Assembly (NCBI RefSeq): GCF_026343955.1
Contig: NZ_JAPKNI010000009.1
Coordinates: 62,001 to 126,000 of the forward strand
Reading direction: 5' to 3'
DNA length: 64,000 bases
Source: Kaistia defluvii
Lineage (GTDB): Bacteria > Pseudomonadota > Alphaproteobacteria > Rhizobiales > Kaistiaceae
The notes below the pieces were generated by a model, which saw only the letters and a program-made list of their open reading frames with translations, searched no databases and had not been told where the DNA came from. The position numbers were made by a program, and so were the translations under genes. Positions 43,372 through 55,797 of the stretch are shown piece by piece (positions within the stretch are counted from its first letter, which is position 1; each line of letters opens with the position of its first letter).

Positions 43372-45654
43372 ATGACCGAAACCAAACGCCCCGCCAAGAG
43401 CGGCCCTGTGCTGACCGACAAGGAGGCGCTGGACTTCCACGCCCAAGGGCGGCCCGGCAAGCTGGAAATCACGCCGACCAAGCCGATGGCGACCCAGCGT
43501 GACCTGTCGCTCGCCTATTCGCCCGGCGTCGCCGTGCCGGTGCACGCCATCGCCGCGGATCCCTCCAAGGCGTTCGACTACACGACGCGCGGCAACATGG
43601 TCGCCGTCATCTCGAACGGCACGGCGATCCTCGGCCTCGGCAATCTGGGCCCGCTGGCCTCGAAGCCGGTGATGGAAGGCAAGGCGGTGCTGTTCAAGCG
43701 CTTCGCCGACGTCGATTCGATCGATCTCGAGATCGATACCGAGGACGTCGACGCCTTCGTCAATTCCGTCCGCTATCTCGGGCCCTCCTTCGGCGGCATC
43801 AACCTCGAGGACATCAAGGCGCCGGACTGCTTCATCATCGAAAGCCGCCTGCGCGAGTTGATGGACATCCCGGTCTTCCATGACGACCAGCATGGCACGG
43901 CGATCATCGCCACCGCCGGCATGATCAACGCGCTGCACCTGACCGGCCGAGACATCAAGACCACCAAGCTGGTCTGCAACGGCGCGGGCGCTGCCGGCAT
44001 CGCCTGCATCGAGCTGGTCAAGGCGATGGGCATGCCGTCGGAAAACGTGCTGCTGTGCGACACCAAGGGCGTGGTCTACCAAGGCCGCACCGAGGGCATG
44101 AACCAGTGGAAGACGGCGCATGCCTCGCCGACCGACGCCCGCACGCTGGAAGACGCGATGCAGGGCGCCGACATCTTCTTCGGCGTCTCGGCCAAGGGCG
44201 CGCTGACCGCCGACATGGTGCGCTCCATGGCGCCGCGGCCGATCATCTTCGCCATGGCCAATCCCGATCCGGAGATCACGCCGGAGGCAGCGGCCGAAGT
44301 CCGCGACGACGTCATCATCGCCACCGGACGCTCGGACTATCCCAACCAGGTCAACAACGTCCTCGGGTTCCCCTACATCTTCCGCGGCGCGCTCGACGTG
44401 CGCGCCACCACGATCAACGAGGAGATGAAGATCGCGGCGGCGCAGGCGCTGGCAGCGCTGGCTCGCAAGGACGTGCCGGACGAGGTCGCCGCCGCCTATC
44501 AGGGCGTGCGCCCCCGCTTCGGGCCGCATTACATCATCCCGGTGCCGTTCGATCCCCGCCTGCTTTCGGAGATCCCGGCGGCCGTCGCCCAGGCCGCGAT
44601 GGATACCGGCGTCGCGCAGAAGCCGATCGAGGACATGGCGGCCTACAAGATCGAGCTGTCCGCCCGCCGCGACCCGATCGTCGGCACGCTGGCACGGATC
44701 TATGAACGCGTCCGCCGCAACCCGAAGCGCGTCGTCTTCGCCGAGGGCGAAGAGGAGCAGGTGATCCGCGCCGCCGCCAGCTTCGTCGCCCAGGAACTGG
44801 GTACCGCGATCCTGATCGGCCGCGAGGACATCATCCGCGAAACGGCCGCGAATGCCGGCATCGACCTGGTCGCCGGAATGGAGATCCACAATGCCCGGCT
44901 CTCCAAGCGCAACCCGGCCTATATCGACTTCCTCTACGCCCGCCTGCAGCGGCAGGGCTATCTGCACCGCGACAGCCAGCGCCTCATCAACACCGACCGC
45001 AACTATTTCGGCGCCACCATGGTGGCGCTGGGCGATGCGGACGCGATGGTCTCGGGCGTGACGCGCAACTACTCGACCGTGCTTTCCGATGTCCGCAAGG
45101 TCATCGACACCAAGCCCGGCCACCGGGTCATCGGCGTCTCGATCACGCTGGTGCGCGGCCGCACCGTCGTGGTCGCCGACACCGCCGTGCACGACATGCC
45201 CTCGGGCGAGGAACTGGCTGATATCGCCATCGAGGCGGCCGGCGTCGCCAAGCGGCTCGGCTACGAGCCGCGCGTCGCCATGCTGGCCTATTCGACCTTC
45301 GGCCAGCCGGAGAGCGAGCGCTCGCGCCATGTGCGCGAGGCGGTGCAGATCCTGGAAAAGCGCCGCGTCAATTTCGAGTTCGACGGCGAGATGGCGGCGG
45401 ACGTGGCGCTGAATCAGAAGGCGATGGCGGCCTATCCGTTCTGCCGGCTTTCCGGCCCGGCCAACGTGCTGGTGATGCCGGCGTTCCACTCGGCCTCGAT
45501 CTCGACCAAGATGCTGCAGGAACTGGGCGGCGCCACGGTGATCGGTCCGCTGCTGGTCGGCCTCGACAAGCCGGTACAGATCCTGTCGCTCGGCGCGCGC
45601 GACAGCGACATCGTCAACATGGCGGCGCTGGCCGCCTTCAATGTCGGCGGCTGA
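43372..45654 (+). CDS. maeB: NADP-dependent malic enzyme with phosphotransacetylase-like domain
   Basis: A 760-residue two-part enzyme. The malic-enzyme half (about residues 1-430) has [12 protein letters not shown] and the [11 protein letters not shown] metal-site region. The C-terminal half (about 440-760) resembles phosphate acetyltransferase and is generally regulatory. It decarboxylates malate to pyruvate with NADP. With pckA in the same window, both C4-to-C3 routes used on dicarboxylates are present. Confidence 0.97.
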   Translation: MTETKRPAKSGPVLTDKEALDFHAQGRPGKLEITPTKPMATQRDLSLAYSPGVAVPVHAIAADPSKAFDYTTRGNMVAVISNGTAILGLGNLGPLASKPVMEGKAVLFKRFADVDSIDLEIDTEDVDAFVNSVRYLGPSFGGINLEDIKAPDCFIIESRLRELMDIPVFHDDQHGTAIIATAGMINALHLTGRDIKTTKLVCNGAGAAGIACIELVKAMGMPSENVLLCDTKGVVYQGRTEGMNQWKTAHASPTDARTLEDAMQGADIFFGVSAKGALTADMVRSMAPRPIIFAMANPDPEITPEAAAEVRDDVIIATGRSDYPNQVNNVLGFPYIFRGALDVRATTINEEMKIAAAQALAALARKDVPDEVAAAYQGVRPRFGPHYIIPVPFDPRLLSEIPAAVAQAAMDTGVAQKPIEDMAAYKIELSARRDPIVGTLARIYERVRRNPKRVVFAEGEEEQVIRAAASFVAQELGTAILIGREDIIRETAANAGIDLVAGMEIHNARLSKRNPAYIDFLYARLQRQGYLHRDSQRLINTDRNYFGATMVALGDADAMVSGVTRNYSTVLSDVRKVIDTKPGHRVIGVSITLVRGRTVVVADTAVHDMPSGEELADIAIEAAGVAKRLGYEPRVAMLAYSTFGQPESERSRHVREAVQILEKRRVNFEFDGEMAADVALNQKAMAAYPFCRLSGPANVLVMPAFHSASISTKMLQELGGATVIGPLLVGLDKPVQILSLGARDSDIVNMAALAAFNVGG

Positions 45655-45679
45655 TCCCCGTCACGGCACGTGATCCAAG

Positions 45680-45713
45680 CGGCGCGGAGACCTGACGGTT
45701 TCCGCGCCGTTTT
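45680..45713 (+). terminator. Rho-independent terminator of maeB
   Basis: A 9-bp stem (45680-45688 with 45701-45709) is followed by four Ts. It lies between the convergent maeB and pncA genes, 26 bases past the maeB stop, and could act on both strands weakly. Confidence 0.7.
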
Positions 45714-45717
45714 CGTG

Positions 45718-46344
45718 TCAGGCCGCGAGGCTTTCCGAGCGGACCCGGCGCACGCCGGCCCGGTCCATCACGGCGATCGCCTCGGCGAGCGACCCCTCGG
45801 TGTCGATGGCCCGGCAGGCATCCTCGATCACCGTCGTCTTGAAGCCGTGCGCGCGGGCATCCTGCGCCGTCCAGGACACGCAGAAATCGGTGGCAAGGCC
45901 CACGACGAAGACTTCCTCGATGCTGCGCTCGAACAGATAGCCGGTGAGGCCGGTCGGCGTCTTGCGATCGGCCTCGAAGAAGGCCGAATAGCTGTCGGCA
46001 TGGGCGTGATAGCCCTTGCGCAGGATCAGCTGGGCATGGGGAATGTCGAGGCCCGAGGCCACCGCCGCGCCATGCGTGCCCTGGATGCAGTGGTCCGGCC
46101 ACAGCACCTGGGGACCATAGCGCAGGCTGATCGTCTCGAAGGGCTTGCGGCCGGCATGAGCCGAGGCAAACGAGATATGGCCGGCCGTGTGCCAATCCTG
46201 CGTGATCACGACATTCTTGAAACGCCGGGCCAGGTCATTGACCAGCGGGAGGATCGCGTCACCGTCCGTCACCGCCAAGGCACCGCCCGGCAGAAAGTCG
46301 TTCTGGATATCCGTGACGATCAGGACGCTGTTTGAATCGAACAA
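45718..46344 (-). CDS. pncA: Nicotinamidase/pyrazinamidase
   Basis: A 208-residue isochorismatase-fold hydrolase that converts nicotinamide to nicotinate for NAD salvage. Asp12 in VTDIQNDF, the metal site HTAGH and the catalytic Cys in GLATDFCVSW are visible. It starts at TTG with AAAGGA six bases upstream. Confidence 0.95.
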   Translation of the reverse strand: MFDSNSVLIVTDIQNDFLPGGALAVTDGDAILPLVNDLARRFKNVVITQDWHTAGHISFASAHAGRKPFETISLRYGPQVLWPDHCIQGTHGAAVASGLDIPHAQLILRKGYHAHADSYSAFFEADRKTPTGLTGYLFERSIEEVFVVGLATDFCVSWTAQDARAHGFKTTVIEDACRAIDTEGSLAEAIAVMDRAGVRRVRSESLAA

Positions 46345-46385
46345 GGCGTTTCCTTTATGGGCGCAAGAACGTTTGACAGCCTTAG

Positions 46386-47048
46386 TTAACGAAGAATTGC
46401 CGGTGCGGGAATAGGGCCGTCAGGTTTCGTGATACGGCGCAACGTCAGATTGATTCGCCCGCCCTGCGCCAGCAGTGTCGAGGTGGCCGGATAGATCCGG
46501 TCGACCCCGTGAAAGGCGAGCCTTGCCTCGCCGCCCAGCAGCACCACGTCTCCCGAAGAAAGACGGAGCGACCGGGTCGGATCGGCGCGCCTGGTTCCGC
46601 CGATGCGGAACAGGCAGGTGTCGCCGAGCGAGACCGAAAGGACCGGGGCCGCGAACTCCTCTTCGTCGGCATCCTGGTGGAGGCCCAGGCGGGCATCCGC
46701 ATCATAGAAATTGATCAGACAGGCTTCCGGCGGTTCGGGATAATCGGCCAGTTCCCGCCAGAGATCGAGCAGCATCGGCGGGATGGCGGGCCAGGGCTCG
46801 CCGGTCAAAGGATGGTTCGGCTGGTAGCGATAGCCCGTCTGGTCGGAGACCCAGCCGAGCACGCCGCAATTGGTCATCCGCACCGAAAACGGCTTGCCGG
46901 TGCGCGGCATGCTCGGCCGATAGAGCGGCGCGGCGACGACGACGGCCCGGATCGCGTCGCGCAGGGCCTCCTGGGCAGAACGATCGAACCTACCCGGCAC
47001 GAGCCGGAACCCTTGCAAAGACGGCGTATGCCGCTCACCTGTGACCAT
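46386..47048 (-). CDS. alkB: AlkB-type DNA oxidative demethylase
   Basis: A 220-residue Fe(II)/2-oxoglutarate dioxygenase that repairs 1-methyladenine and 3-methylcytosine. The iron ligands are in HQDADE and FHGVDR, and the 2-oxoglutarate-binding RINLTLRR closes the fold. NCGVLGWVSDQTGYRY is typical of AlkB. It lies 41 bases from the pncA start. No ada gene is nearby. The ribosome-binding site of the ATG is weak. Confidence 0.95.
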   Translation of the reverse strand: MVTGERHTPSLQGFRLVPGRFDRSAQEALRDAIRAVVVAAPLYRPSMPRTGKPFSVRMTNCGVLGWVSDQTGYRYQPNHPLTGEPWPAIPPMLLDLWRELADYPEPPEACLINFYDADARLGLHQDADEEEFAAPVLSVSLGDTCLFRIGGTRRADPTRSLRLSSGDVVLLGGEARLAFHGVDRIYPATSTLLAQGGRINLTLRRITKPDGPIPAPAILR

Positions 47049-47104
47049 TGCTGGAGATTGTACCCCTGGAACGAAAGATGGGCCTCAATCGGAATGAGAG
47101 CCGC

Positions 47105-47133
47105 CTTGCGGCGGTTTAGGCATCTTCTTATAT
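47105..47133 (+). promoter_or_regulatory. Heat-shock sigma-32 promoter of dnaK
   Basis: CTTG (47105-47108) and CTTATAT (47127-47133) are separated by exactly 18 bases. This matches the alphaproteobacterial RpoH consensus CTTG-N17/18-CYTATNT at every defined base. It leaves a leader of about 130 bases before the dnaK start. No CIRCE element is visible in this leader. Confidence 0.8.
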
Positions 47134-47272
47134 ACGCGCAGAACCTGCGTAGGCCGGCATGCTTTGCCGATACCGCGCAAATCACAGTGTTCATGGGGGC
47201 CGTACGGGCACCTGCCCGGCACGGCGGAAGCCTCGAAGAGGGTCCGCACGGCCCGCCAAAAGGAGAGAGAAT

Positions 47273-49174
<1,902 letters not shown>

Positions 49175-49195
49175 GCACGCGTCGCATCAACGTGG

Positions 49196-49220
49196 AGGCC
49201 CGGCGCAGCGCGCCGGGCCT
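49196..49220 (+). other. Strong hairpin between dnaK and dnaJ
   Basis: An 11-bp perfect GC-rich stem (49196-49206 with 49210-49220) and a 3-base loop lie 22 bases past the dnaK stop. No T-run follows. It may lower dnaJ expression relative to dnaK or stabilise the dnaK mRNA. Confidence 0.6.
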
Positions 49221-49312
49221 CTATCCTATCCAGGCACGGCCTCCGCTTGTGCCGTCCACCCTTGAGTTTCGGCTCCGAATTTGAGTTCCGACTCGTTTGC
49301 ACCACGGGCACC

Positions 49313-50452
49313 ATGGCAAAAGTCGATTATTATGAGTTGCTGGGCGTCGCGCGCGATTGCGACGACAAGGGCCTGAAGGTCGCCTTCCGCAAGCTCGCGA
49401 TGCAGTATCACCCGGACAAGAATCCGGGCGATCACACCGCCGAGGCCAAGTTCAAGGAAATCAACGAAGCCTACGAGATGCTCAAGGACCCGCAGAAGCG
49501 CGCGGCCTATGATCGTTTCGGCCATGCCGCGTTCGAGAATGGCGGCGGCGGTCCTGGCTTCTCCGGCGATTTCTCCTCGTCCATGTCCGACATCTTCGAC
49601 GACATCTTCGGCGAGTTCATGGGCGGCGGACGCCGCGGCGGCGGCGGTGGCCAGCGTTCCGGTGGCCGCGAGCGCGGCGCCGACCTACGCTACAACATGG
49701 AAATCACGCTCGAGGAAGCCTTCTCCGGCAAGACCGCGGAAGTGCATGTCCCGACCAAGGTCGCCTGCGACGCTTGCAACGGCACCGGCGCCAAGCCCGG
49801 TTCGCACCCCAAGGTCTGCACGACCTGCGAGGGCCATGGCCGCGTCCGCGCGGCGCAGGGCTTCTTCTCGATCGAGCGCACCTGCCCGACCTGCCAGGGC
49901 CGCGGCGAGATCATCTCCGACCCCTGCGACAAATGCGCCGGTTCCGGCCGCAAGACGCAGGAGCGCACACTCTCCGTCAACATCCCGGCCGGCATCGAGG
50001 ACGGCACCCGCATCCGCCTGTCCGGCGAGGGCGAGGCCGGCCTGCGCGGCGGCCCGACCGGCGATCTCTACCTGTTCCTGTCGGTCAAGCCGCACAGCCT
50101 GTTCCAGCGCGAAGGCGCCGACATCTTCTGCCGCGTGCCGATTTCGCTGACGACGGCGGCCCTTGGCGGCCAGTTCGACGTGCCGACCGTCGATGGCGGC
50201 AAGACCCGGGTCAAGGTTCCGGACGGGACCCAGACCGGCAAGCAGTTCCGCCTGAAGAGCAAGGGCATGCCCGTCCTGCGCTCCAGCCAGATGGGCGACA
50301 TGTACATCCAGGTCGTCGTCGAGACGCCGCGGAACCTGTCGCGCCGCCAGCGCGAGCTGCTGGAGGAATTCGAGAAGGCGTCATCGGAAGAAACCAATCC
50401 GGAATCGGCAGGATTCTTTGCCCGGATCCGAGACTTTTTCGGCGGTACCTGA
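49313..50452 (+). CDS. dnaJ: Chaperone DnaJ (Hsp40)
   Basis: The 379-residue co-chaperone that stimulates DnaK ATPase. The J domain contains the HPD motif (YHPDKNPGD), then a Gly-rich linker with repeated GGG. Four CxxCxGxG zinc motifs follow ([32 protein letters not shown]), then the C-terminal substrate domain. I chose the ATG giving [11 protein letters not shown]; the frame extends to 49247 without family similarity. Confidence 0.98.
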   Translation: MAKVDYYELLGVARDCDDKGLKVAFRKLAMQYHPDKNPGDHTAEAKFKEINEAYEMLKDPQKRAAYDRFGHAAFENGGGGPGFSGDFSSSMSDIFDDIFGEFMGGGRRGGGGGQRSGGRERGADLRYNMEITLEEAFSGKTAEVHVPTKVACDACNGTGAKPGSHPKVCTTCEGHGRVRAAQGFFSIERTCPTCQGRGEIISDPCDKCAGSGRKTQERTLSVNIPAGIEDGTRIRLSGEGEAGLRGGPTGDLYLFLSVKPHSLFQREGADIFCRVPISLTTAALGGQFDVPTVDGGKTRVKVPDGTQTGKQFRLKSKGMPVLRSSQMGDMYIQVVVETPRNLSRRQRELLEEFEKASSEETNPESAGFFARIRDFFGGT

Positions 50453-50523
50453 CACGATGGCGCGTCACAGGATTGCCGCGAAGCCTCGTGCATAGTCCGC
50501 TCTCTCAACGTTCCGGGTGCTGA

Positions 50524-51120
50524 ATGTCCTCAATCCAGAAGCGGAAGTTCAAGGCGCTTGTGGCGGACGAAGTCCGCTTCTTTCGGAGCTGGATGGGCAA
50601 GCCCCTGTCCATGGGCGCGGTCAGTCCTTCCGGCAAGGCGCTGACCAAGCTGATGGCGAGCTTCATCGATCCCGAGGATACCCTGCCGATCATCGAGCTC
50701 GGGCCCGGCACCGGGGTCGTCACCAAGGCGCTGCTGGAGCGGGGGGTGGCTGCCGAGCGCATCACCTCGATCGAATACAGCGCCGATTTCTGCCGGCTGC
50801 TGGAAAAGCGGTTCCAGGGCGTGCGGATCATCCAGGGCGACGCCTACGCCTTCAACGAATCGCTTGCCGGCTGCGTCGATGGCCCGGTCGGCGCGGTGAT
50901 CTCCAGCCTGCCGCTGCTGACCCAGCCGCCCAACCGGCGGAGCGCGCTGATCAGCGCCGCCTTCGCCCGCCTGCAGCCGGGCCAGCCCTTCATCCAGTTC
51001 TCCTACGGCCTGAATTCCCCGATCCCGCCCGATCCCGACCTCTTCTCCACCTCGCATACCGGCTGGGTGATGAAGAACGTGCCGCCCGCCCGCGTCTGGG
51101 TCTATCGGCGCACCCACTGA
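50524..51120 (+). CDS. pmtA: Phospholipid N-methyltransferase PmtA
   Basis: A 198-residue class I methyltransferase. The SAM motif is IIELGPGTGVVT, and an amphipathic N-terminus FFRSWMGKPLSMGAVSPSG resembles the membrane-binding helix of Agrobacterium PmtA. It would methylate phosphatidylethanolamine three times to phosphatidylcholine, consuming three SAM. The dnaJ-pmtA-pyrF order is as in rhizobia. A related rRNA adenine methyltransferase-like enzyme is the main alternative. Confidence 0.82.
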   Translation: MSSIQKRKFKALVADEVRFFRSWMGKPLSMGAVSPSGKALTKLMASFIDPEDTLPIIELGPGTGVVTKALLERGVAAERITSIEYSADFCRLLEKRFQGVRIIQGDAYAFNESLAGCVDGPVGAVISSLPLLTQPPNRRSALISAAFARLQPGQPFIQFSYGLNSPIPPDPDLFSTSHTGWVMKNVPPARVWVYRRTH

Positions 51121-51301
51121 TCCCGCGACATCCGTTTGCCCGCCCTGGATGCCCTGCCCCCTGCCCGAGCCGCCCCGCGGCTTCCGCGTCGCGCGAACGT
51201 GCGCAGCGTGACGTGGATCCGAGACTTGCCAACCGGACGTTGCCGCGCGAATTGATCCCGACACGCCGCCGGAAGCGCGGCGGAACCAGAAGGCCCGACC
51301 C

Positions 51302-52009
51302 ATGCCCCTGCTCGATATTCGCGACCGCCTGATCGTCGGCCTCGACGTCCCCACCGTGGACGCGGCGCAGGAGATGGTCGCGACCCTTGGCGATACCGTG
51401 ACCTTCTACAAGGTCGGCCTGCAGCTCTGCTTCGCCGGCGGCCTGACCTTTGCCGAGCGGCTGGTCGACCAGGGCAAGAAGGTATTCCTCGACGTCAAGC
51501 TGCTCGACATCGACAATACGGTCGAGCATGCGGTGCAGAACATCGCCAAGCTCGGCATGCATTTCTGCACCATCCACGCCTACCCCAAGGCGATGCGCGC
51601 CGCCGTGCAGGGCAAGGGCGACAGCGATCTGCGCCTGCTCGCGGTGACGGTGCTGACCTCGATGGACGAGAGCGACCTCGCCGCCGCCGGCTATGCCGTG
51701 GGACCGGCGGAACTGGTGGCGCGCCGCGCCGCCGACGCCCGCGCCGCCGGCATGAACGGCATCGTCTGCTCGCCGGAAGAGGCCGGCGCCATGCGCGCCG
51801 TCGTCGGCGCCGGCATGGCGATCGTCACGCCCGGCATCCGCCCGGCCGGATCGATCGTCGGCGACCAGAAGCGGATCGCGACGCCCGCCGCCGCCATTCG
51901 CGCCGGCGCCGACCACCTTGTGGTCGCCCGCCCGATCCTGGAAGCCGCCGATCCGCGCGCCGCCGCCAAGGCCATTCTCTCCGAAATCGAGGTCGCCTCG
52001 GCGATCTAG
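51302..52009 (+). CDS. pyrF: Orotidine 5'-phosphate decarboxylase
   Basis: A 235-residue TIM-barrel enzyme that makes UMP. The family signature [15 protein letters not shown] holds the catalytic Lys and Asp network, and VTPGIRPAG is the phosphate-binding loop. AAGG lies eight bases before the ATG. The 181 bases after pmtA contain no gene. Confidence 0.97.
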   Translation: MPLLDIRDRLIVGLDVPTVDAAQEMVATLGDTVTFYKVGLQLCFAGGLTFAERLVDQGKKVFLDVKLLDIDNTVEHAVQNIAKLGMHFCTIHAYPKAMRAAVQGKGDSDLRLLAVTVLTSMDESDLAAAGYAVGPAELVARRAADARAAGMNGIVCSPEEAGAMRAVVGAGMAIVTPGIRPAGSIVGDQKRIATPAAAIRAGADHLVVARPILEAADPRAAAKAILSEIEVASAI

Positions 52010-52067
52010 TCTCCCGCATCGGCCACCGGCCTGCTATATGCGCTCACCAACCGGGGGGAAACTCGCC

Positions 52068-52880
52068 ATGACCGATATGGGCCTTGTCATCGTCGGTGCC
52101 GCCGGCCGCATGGGCCGGACGCTGATCCGTCTCGTCACCGAGACCGAGGGCGTCACCGTCGCCGGCGCGATCGAACGCGAGGGCTCGCCCTTCGTCGGCC
52201 AGGATGCGGGCGTCGTCGCCGGCCTGCCGGCCCTCGGCGTCGCCATCTCGCACGACCCGCTGCCGGTCTTCGCGCAGGCGCAGGGCGTGCTCGACTTCAC
52301 CTCGCCCGCCGCGACGCTGGGCTTCGCCGAAATCGCCGCCCAGGCCCGCATCGTCCACGTCATCGGCACCACCGGCCTGTCGGCCGAGGACCATGCCGCC
52401 ATCGACGCGGCCGCCCGCCATGCCGCCATCGTGCAATCCGGCAATATGAGCCTCGGCGTCAACCTGCTGGCGCAGCTGGTGCGCCAGGCGGCGCGTGCGC
52501 TGGACGAGGAATTCGACATCGAGGTGCTCGAGATGCACCACCGCCACAAGGTCGACGCGCCGTCCGGCACCGCGCTGCTGCTGGGCCAGGCCGCGGCCGA
52601 GGGCCGCGAGATCGACCTCGCCGAGCACGCGGTCCGCGTGCGCGACGGCATCACCGGGCCGCGCCCGCGCGGCAGCATCGGCTTTGCCGCCTTGCGCGGC
52701 GGCAGCGTCATCGGCGACCATTCCGTGATGCTCGCCGGCGAGGGCGAGATGATCACGCTGTCGCATCACGCGTCGGACCGCGCCCTTTTCGCCCGTGGCG
52801 CCATCAAGGCGGCGCTGTGGGCCCATGGCCGCAAGCCCGGCCGCTATTCCATGGCCGACGTGCTCGGCTTCACCGACTGA
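52068..52880 (+). CDS. dapB: 4-hydroxy-tetrahydrodipicolinate reductase
   Basis: A 270-residue reductase of the lysine/diaminopimelate pathway. The NAD(P)-binding [11 protein letters not shown] (about residues 10-20), catalytic [16 protein letters not shown] and SLGVNLL motifs are visible. GGGGGGAAA precedes the ATG. It lies between pyrF and gpmA, and its product is needed for peptidoglycan. Confidence 0.97.
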   Translation: MTDMGLVIVGAAGRMGRTLIRLVTETEGVTVAGAIEREGSPFVGQDAGVVAGLPALGVAISHDPLPVFAQAQGVLDFTSPAATLGFAEIAAQARIVHVIGTTGLSAEDHAAIDAAARHAAIVQSGNMSLGVNLLAQLVRQAARALDEEFDIEVLEMHHRHKVDAPSGTALLLGQAAAEGREIDLAEHAVRVRDGITGPRPRGSIGFAALRGGSVIGDHSVMLAGEGEMITLSHHASDRALFARGAIKAALWAHGRKPGRYSMADVLGFTD

Positions 52881-52900
52881 CCCCAAAAGGAGCCTTCCGT

Positions 52901-53521
52901 ATGGATCGCCTTCTCGTGCTCGTGCGCCATGGCCAGAGTGACTGGAACCTGAAGAACCTCTTCACCGGCTGGCGCGACCCCGAACTGACGGAACAGGGCG
53001 TCGCCGAGGCGACCGCCGCCGGCAAGCGCCTGAAGGCACTCGACCTCTCCTTCGGACTCGCCTTCACCTCCGAGCTCAGCCGCGCCCAGAACACGCTGAA
53101 GCTCATTCTCGGTGAGCTCGGCCAGCCCGACCTGCCGACGATCCGCGACCTCGCCCTGAACGAGCGCGACTATGGCGACCTCTCCGGCCTCAACAAGGAC
53201 GACGCTCGCGCCAAATGGGGCGAGGAGCAGGTCAAGATCTGGCGCCGTTCCTACGACGTGCCGCCGCCCGGCGGCGAGTCGCTCAAGGACACCGGCGCGC
53301 GCGTCTGGCCCTATTACATCTTCAACATCCTGCCGCCGGTGATGCGCGGCGAAAAGGTGATCGTGGCCGCGCATGGCAATTCGCTGCGCGCCCTGATCAT
53401 GGCGCTGGAAGGCCTGACGCCGGCCGAGATCCTCGAACGCGAGCTCGAGACCGGCGTGCCGATCGTCTACCGCCTGAACGCCGACACGACCGTTGCCGAG
53501 AAGAAGGTTCTCAAGGGCTGA
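52901..53521 (+). CDS. gpmA: 2,3-bisphosphoglycerate-dependent phosphoglycerate mutase
   Basis: A 206-residue glycolytic/gluconeogenic mutase. The phosphohistidine motif is [10 protein letters not shown] (His10 or nearby), followed by [14 protein letters not shown] and a second His in [17 protein letters not shown] lies eight bases before the ATG. It starts 20 bases after the dapB stop, so both are probably co-transcribed. Confidence 0.97.
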   Translation: MDRLLVLVRHGQSDWNLKNLFTGWRDPELTEQGVAEATAAGKRLKALDLSFGLAFTSELSRAQNTLKLILGELGQPDLPTIRDLALNERDYGDLSGLNKDDARAKWGEEQVKIWRRSYDVPPPGGESLKDTGARVWPYYIFNILPPVMRGEKVIVAAHGNSLRALIMALEGLTPAEILERELETGVPIVYRLNADTTVAEKKVLKG

Positions 53522-53525
53522 ACCG

Positions 53526-53582
53526 ATGAGCCGGCGGCTGGAACGCATGCGCGAGAACCCGGCCGCCGACTGGACCCTCTGA
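53526..53582 (+). pseudogene. Possible remnant of a HicA-like toxin gene
   Basis: Five bases after the gpmA stop an 18-codon frame encodes MSRRLERMRENPAADWTL and stops. This resembles the first residues of some alphaproteobacterial HicA-type toxins (RLERMRxNPxxDW), but the rest is missing and repeat DNA follows. It is too short to be sure; it could be chance coding. Confidence 0.3.
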
Positions 53583-53625
53583 GGGTCGAAGACGACACCG
53601 GTTGGTGAAGCCGAAAGGGAAGTCC

Positions 53626-53774
53626 CAGCAAGCCCCTCACCCCAGCCCTCTCCCGCAAGCGGTAGGGGGTCACCTGCACCCGATCCGTCTGCCTGCGCTT
53701 AAGGGGCCGTCTCCCGGAGAGTCGCCGGCCCAAAGCCCGCTCGCGGGAGAGGGTTGGGTGAGGGTCTTGCTTGC
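53626..53774. repeat. Palindromic intergenic repeat, copy 1
   Basis: Two arms (about 53626-53656 and 53743-53773) are inverted copies built on CCCTCTCCCGC/GCGGGAGAGGG and CCTCACCC/GGGTGAGG. The right arm is 30 of 31 identical to 61629-61659. It has no coding frame and resembles the dispersed REP-like elements of Rhizobiales. Confidence 0.75.
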
Positions 53775-53804
53775 CTTATGGCCGCGCTTTTCTTCCCGCC
53801 ATCT

Positions 53805-55052
53805 TCAGCTGGCTGACGGATAGGCCCATTCGGCCCGCACGCTCTCGTCTGTTTCCCTCGCCATCGCGGCCAAGCGGGACGCGTCGAACTCGGCCGAAGC
53901 CAGGCGTGAGAACGCCCAGACAGCAGCGCCCCGGACGACCGGGGCCGAATCGTCCAATAGCGTCCGTACCGCCGGGAGCAGGCTGGCCTCACCGGAATTG
54001 CCGATCGCCACCAGGACGTTGCGCACGAACCGGTCGCGGCCGATGCGCTTGACCGGCGAACCGGAAAAGAACGCCCGGAACGCCGCGTCGTCGAGCGCCA
54101 CGAGATCGGCGAGCCTCGGCCCCTCATATTCCGGCCGCGCCTTCAGCTTCATTTCCGAGGCGGCCTTGGCGAACTTGTTCCAGGGACAGGCAGCCAGGCA
54201 ATCGTCGCAGCCATAGATGCGGTTGCCCATGGCGACGCGGAACTCGCGCGGGATCGGCCCGGCATTCTCGATCGTCAGATAGGAAATGCAGCGCCGCGCA
54301 TCGATCCGGTAGGGCGAGGGGAAAGCATTTGTCGGACAGGCGTCGAGGCAGGCGCGGCACTTGCCGCAATGGTCCGTCTCGGGCGGATCGACGGGCAGTT
54401 CCAACGCCGTGAAGATCGAGCCCAGAAACAGCCAGGAGCCGAATTCGCGCGAGACGAGATTGGTGTGCTTGCCCTGCCAGCCGAGGCCGGCCGCCTCGCC
54501 GAGAGGCTTTTCCATCACCGGCGCCGTGTCGACGAAAACCTTGACCTCCGCGCCCGTGCGCGAGGCGAGCCGGCCGGCGACCTGCTTCAGCTTGCCCTTG
54601 ATGATGTCGTGATAGTCGCGGTTCCTGGCATAGACGGAGATGTTGCCACGCTCGCGCGCTTCGAGCAGGGCGCGCGGATCGTCTTCCGGGCCATAATTGA
54701 GGCCCAGCATGATGACGGAGCGGACATCAGGCCAGAGAATCTTGGGATCGGCGCGCCGTGCGGCGGTCTCTTCCATCCAGGCCATCGAGCCATGGTGTCC
54801 GTCGCTCAGGAAGGCATGCAGGCGTTCCGGCGCCAGCGGGATGGCGTCCGGCCCGGTGACGCGGACGACGCTGAAGCCCTCGGCCCGCGCATCAGCGATG
54901 AGCCGCGCCTTCTCGGCCGCCCGCTGTTTCGGTGTCGACGGCGCGGGAATCAGAAATCCAGATCGACGTAATGCGGTGCCGGCAGCACGCCCCGCACCAC
55001 GTCGTTCAGCAGCGGCCGGAACGACGGCCGCGACTTCACCCGCGCATACCAT
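53805..55052 (-). CDS. queG: Epoxyqueuosine reductase
   Basis: Carries out the last step of queuosine synthesis in tRNA with cobalamin and two 4Fe-4S clusters. Cluster motifs are [16 protein letters not shown] and [13 protein letters not shown], and a HEAT-like C-terminus follows. The expected start is near [12 protein letters not shown] (about 54945), but no ATG, GTG or TTG lies there. The nearest ordinary in-frame ATG is at 55052, about 100 bases inside the GST gene; CTG or ATT codons at about 54945 are alternatives. Confidence 0.93.
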   Translation of the reverse strand: MVCAGEVAAVVPAAAERRGAGRAAGTALRRSGFLIPAPSTPKQRAAEKARLIADARAEGFSVVRVTGPDAIPLAPERLHAFLSDGHHGSMAWMEETAARRADPKILWPDVRSVIMLGLNYGPEDDPRALLEARERGNISVYARNRDYHDIIKGKLKQVAGRLASRTGAEVKVFVDTAPVMEKPLGEAAGLGWQGKHTNLVSREFGSWLFLGSIFTALELPVDPPETDHCGKCRACLDACPTNAFPSPYRIDARRCISYLTIENAGPIPREFRVAMGNRIYGCDDCLAACPWNKFAKAASEMKLKARPEYEGPRLADLVALDDAAFRAFFSGSPVKRIGRDRFVRNVLVAIGNSGEASLLPAVRTLLDDSAPVVRGAAVWAFSRLASAEFDASRLAAMARETDESVRAEWAYPSAS

Positions 55053-55642
55053 GCCTTCGCCGCCTCGTCCGCCTCCCATGGCACCTCGCCAAGATAGTCG
55101 ATGCAGGAGATCTCGGCCGCCGCCGCGAAATCGGCCAGCGTCAGTTCGCGTCCCGCCAGCCAGTTCCGCCGCGCCGCCAGATAGCCGATATACTGGATAT
55201 GATAGCGCACATTGGCGCGGGCGGCGCGGATCGCCGCCGGATCGGGCGCGGTGTTGCCTTCGCCCTGCTTCATCTGGCGCTTGTAGACCTTCTCATTGAT
55301 GAGATAGCCGGTCACTTCGCCATGGAGCTTGCCGGAAAACCACTCGACCAGGCGGCGCACCTCGGCGCGATCGGCCGCATGCTCCGGCATCAGCCGGACC
55401 TCGCCCATGCGCGCACCCTTTGTCTCGACGAGATATTCGGTGATCACCGATCCGCCGGCCACCACCGTCTCGTTGTCATCGATGAAAACCGGCAGGATTC
55501 CAGCCGGATTCAGAGCCAAAAGGGCCGCATTTCGGACCCAAGGCTTCTCTTCGACGAATTCGACGGCCTCGTCATATTCCGACAGGACCAGTCGGGCATA
55601 ACGCGAAGCGGCGGAAAAGGGATGATGGTGCAGAAGGGACAT
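54950..55642 (-). CDS. Glutathione S-transferase family protein
   Basis: A 230-residue GST-fold protein. The N-terminal thioredoxin-like half has the [12 protein letters not shown] motif and an Ser-rich ITEYL segment; the C-terminal helical half has REGT-like [18 protein letters not shown]. Substrate unknown; it may conjugate glutathione or act in redox repair. It overlaps the beginning of queG and probably shares its transcript. Confidence 0.88.
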   Translation of the reverse strand: MSLLHHHPFSAASRYARLVLSEYDEAVEFVEEKPWVRNAALLALNPAGILPVFIDDNETVVAGGSVITEYLVETKGARMGEVRLMPEHAADRAEVRRLVEWFSGKLHGEVTGYLINEKVYKRQMKQGEGNTAPDPAAIRAARANVRYHIQYIGYLAARRNWLAGRELTLADFAAAAEISCIDYLGEVPWEADEAAKAWYARVKSRPSFRPLLNDVVRGVLPAPHYVDLDF

Positions 55643-55797
55643 CGTTACGCAGGTCGAGAGGTGAAAATGCGAAGCGATTCTGCGGCGGTGAGTGCAGTTG
55701 CGAGAACGGCTCCAGCGCCCGCATATAGGCCGCGATTGTGGCGAGTATCAAGCCGATTCGCCGGTTTCGACCTTCAACGGCATTCGCAGGAGCGATG

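Noticed and set aside
43228-45489. 753-codon minus-strand open frame over maeB
   Set aside because: Antisense to a complete malic enzyme; contains no domain.
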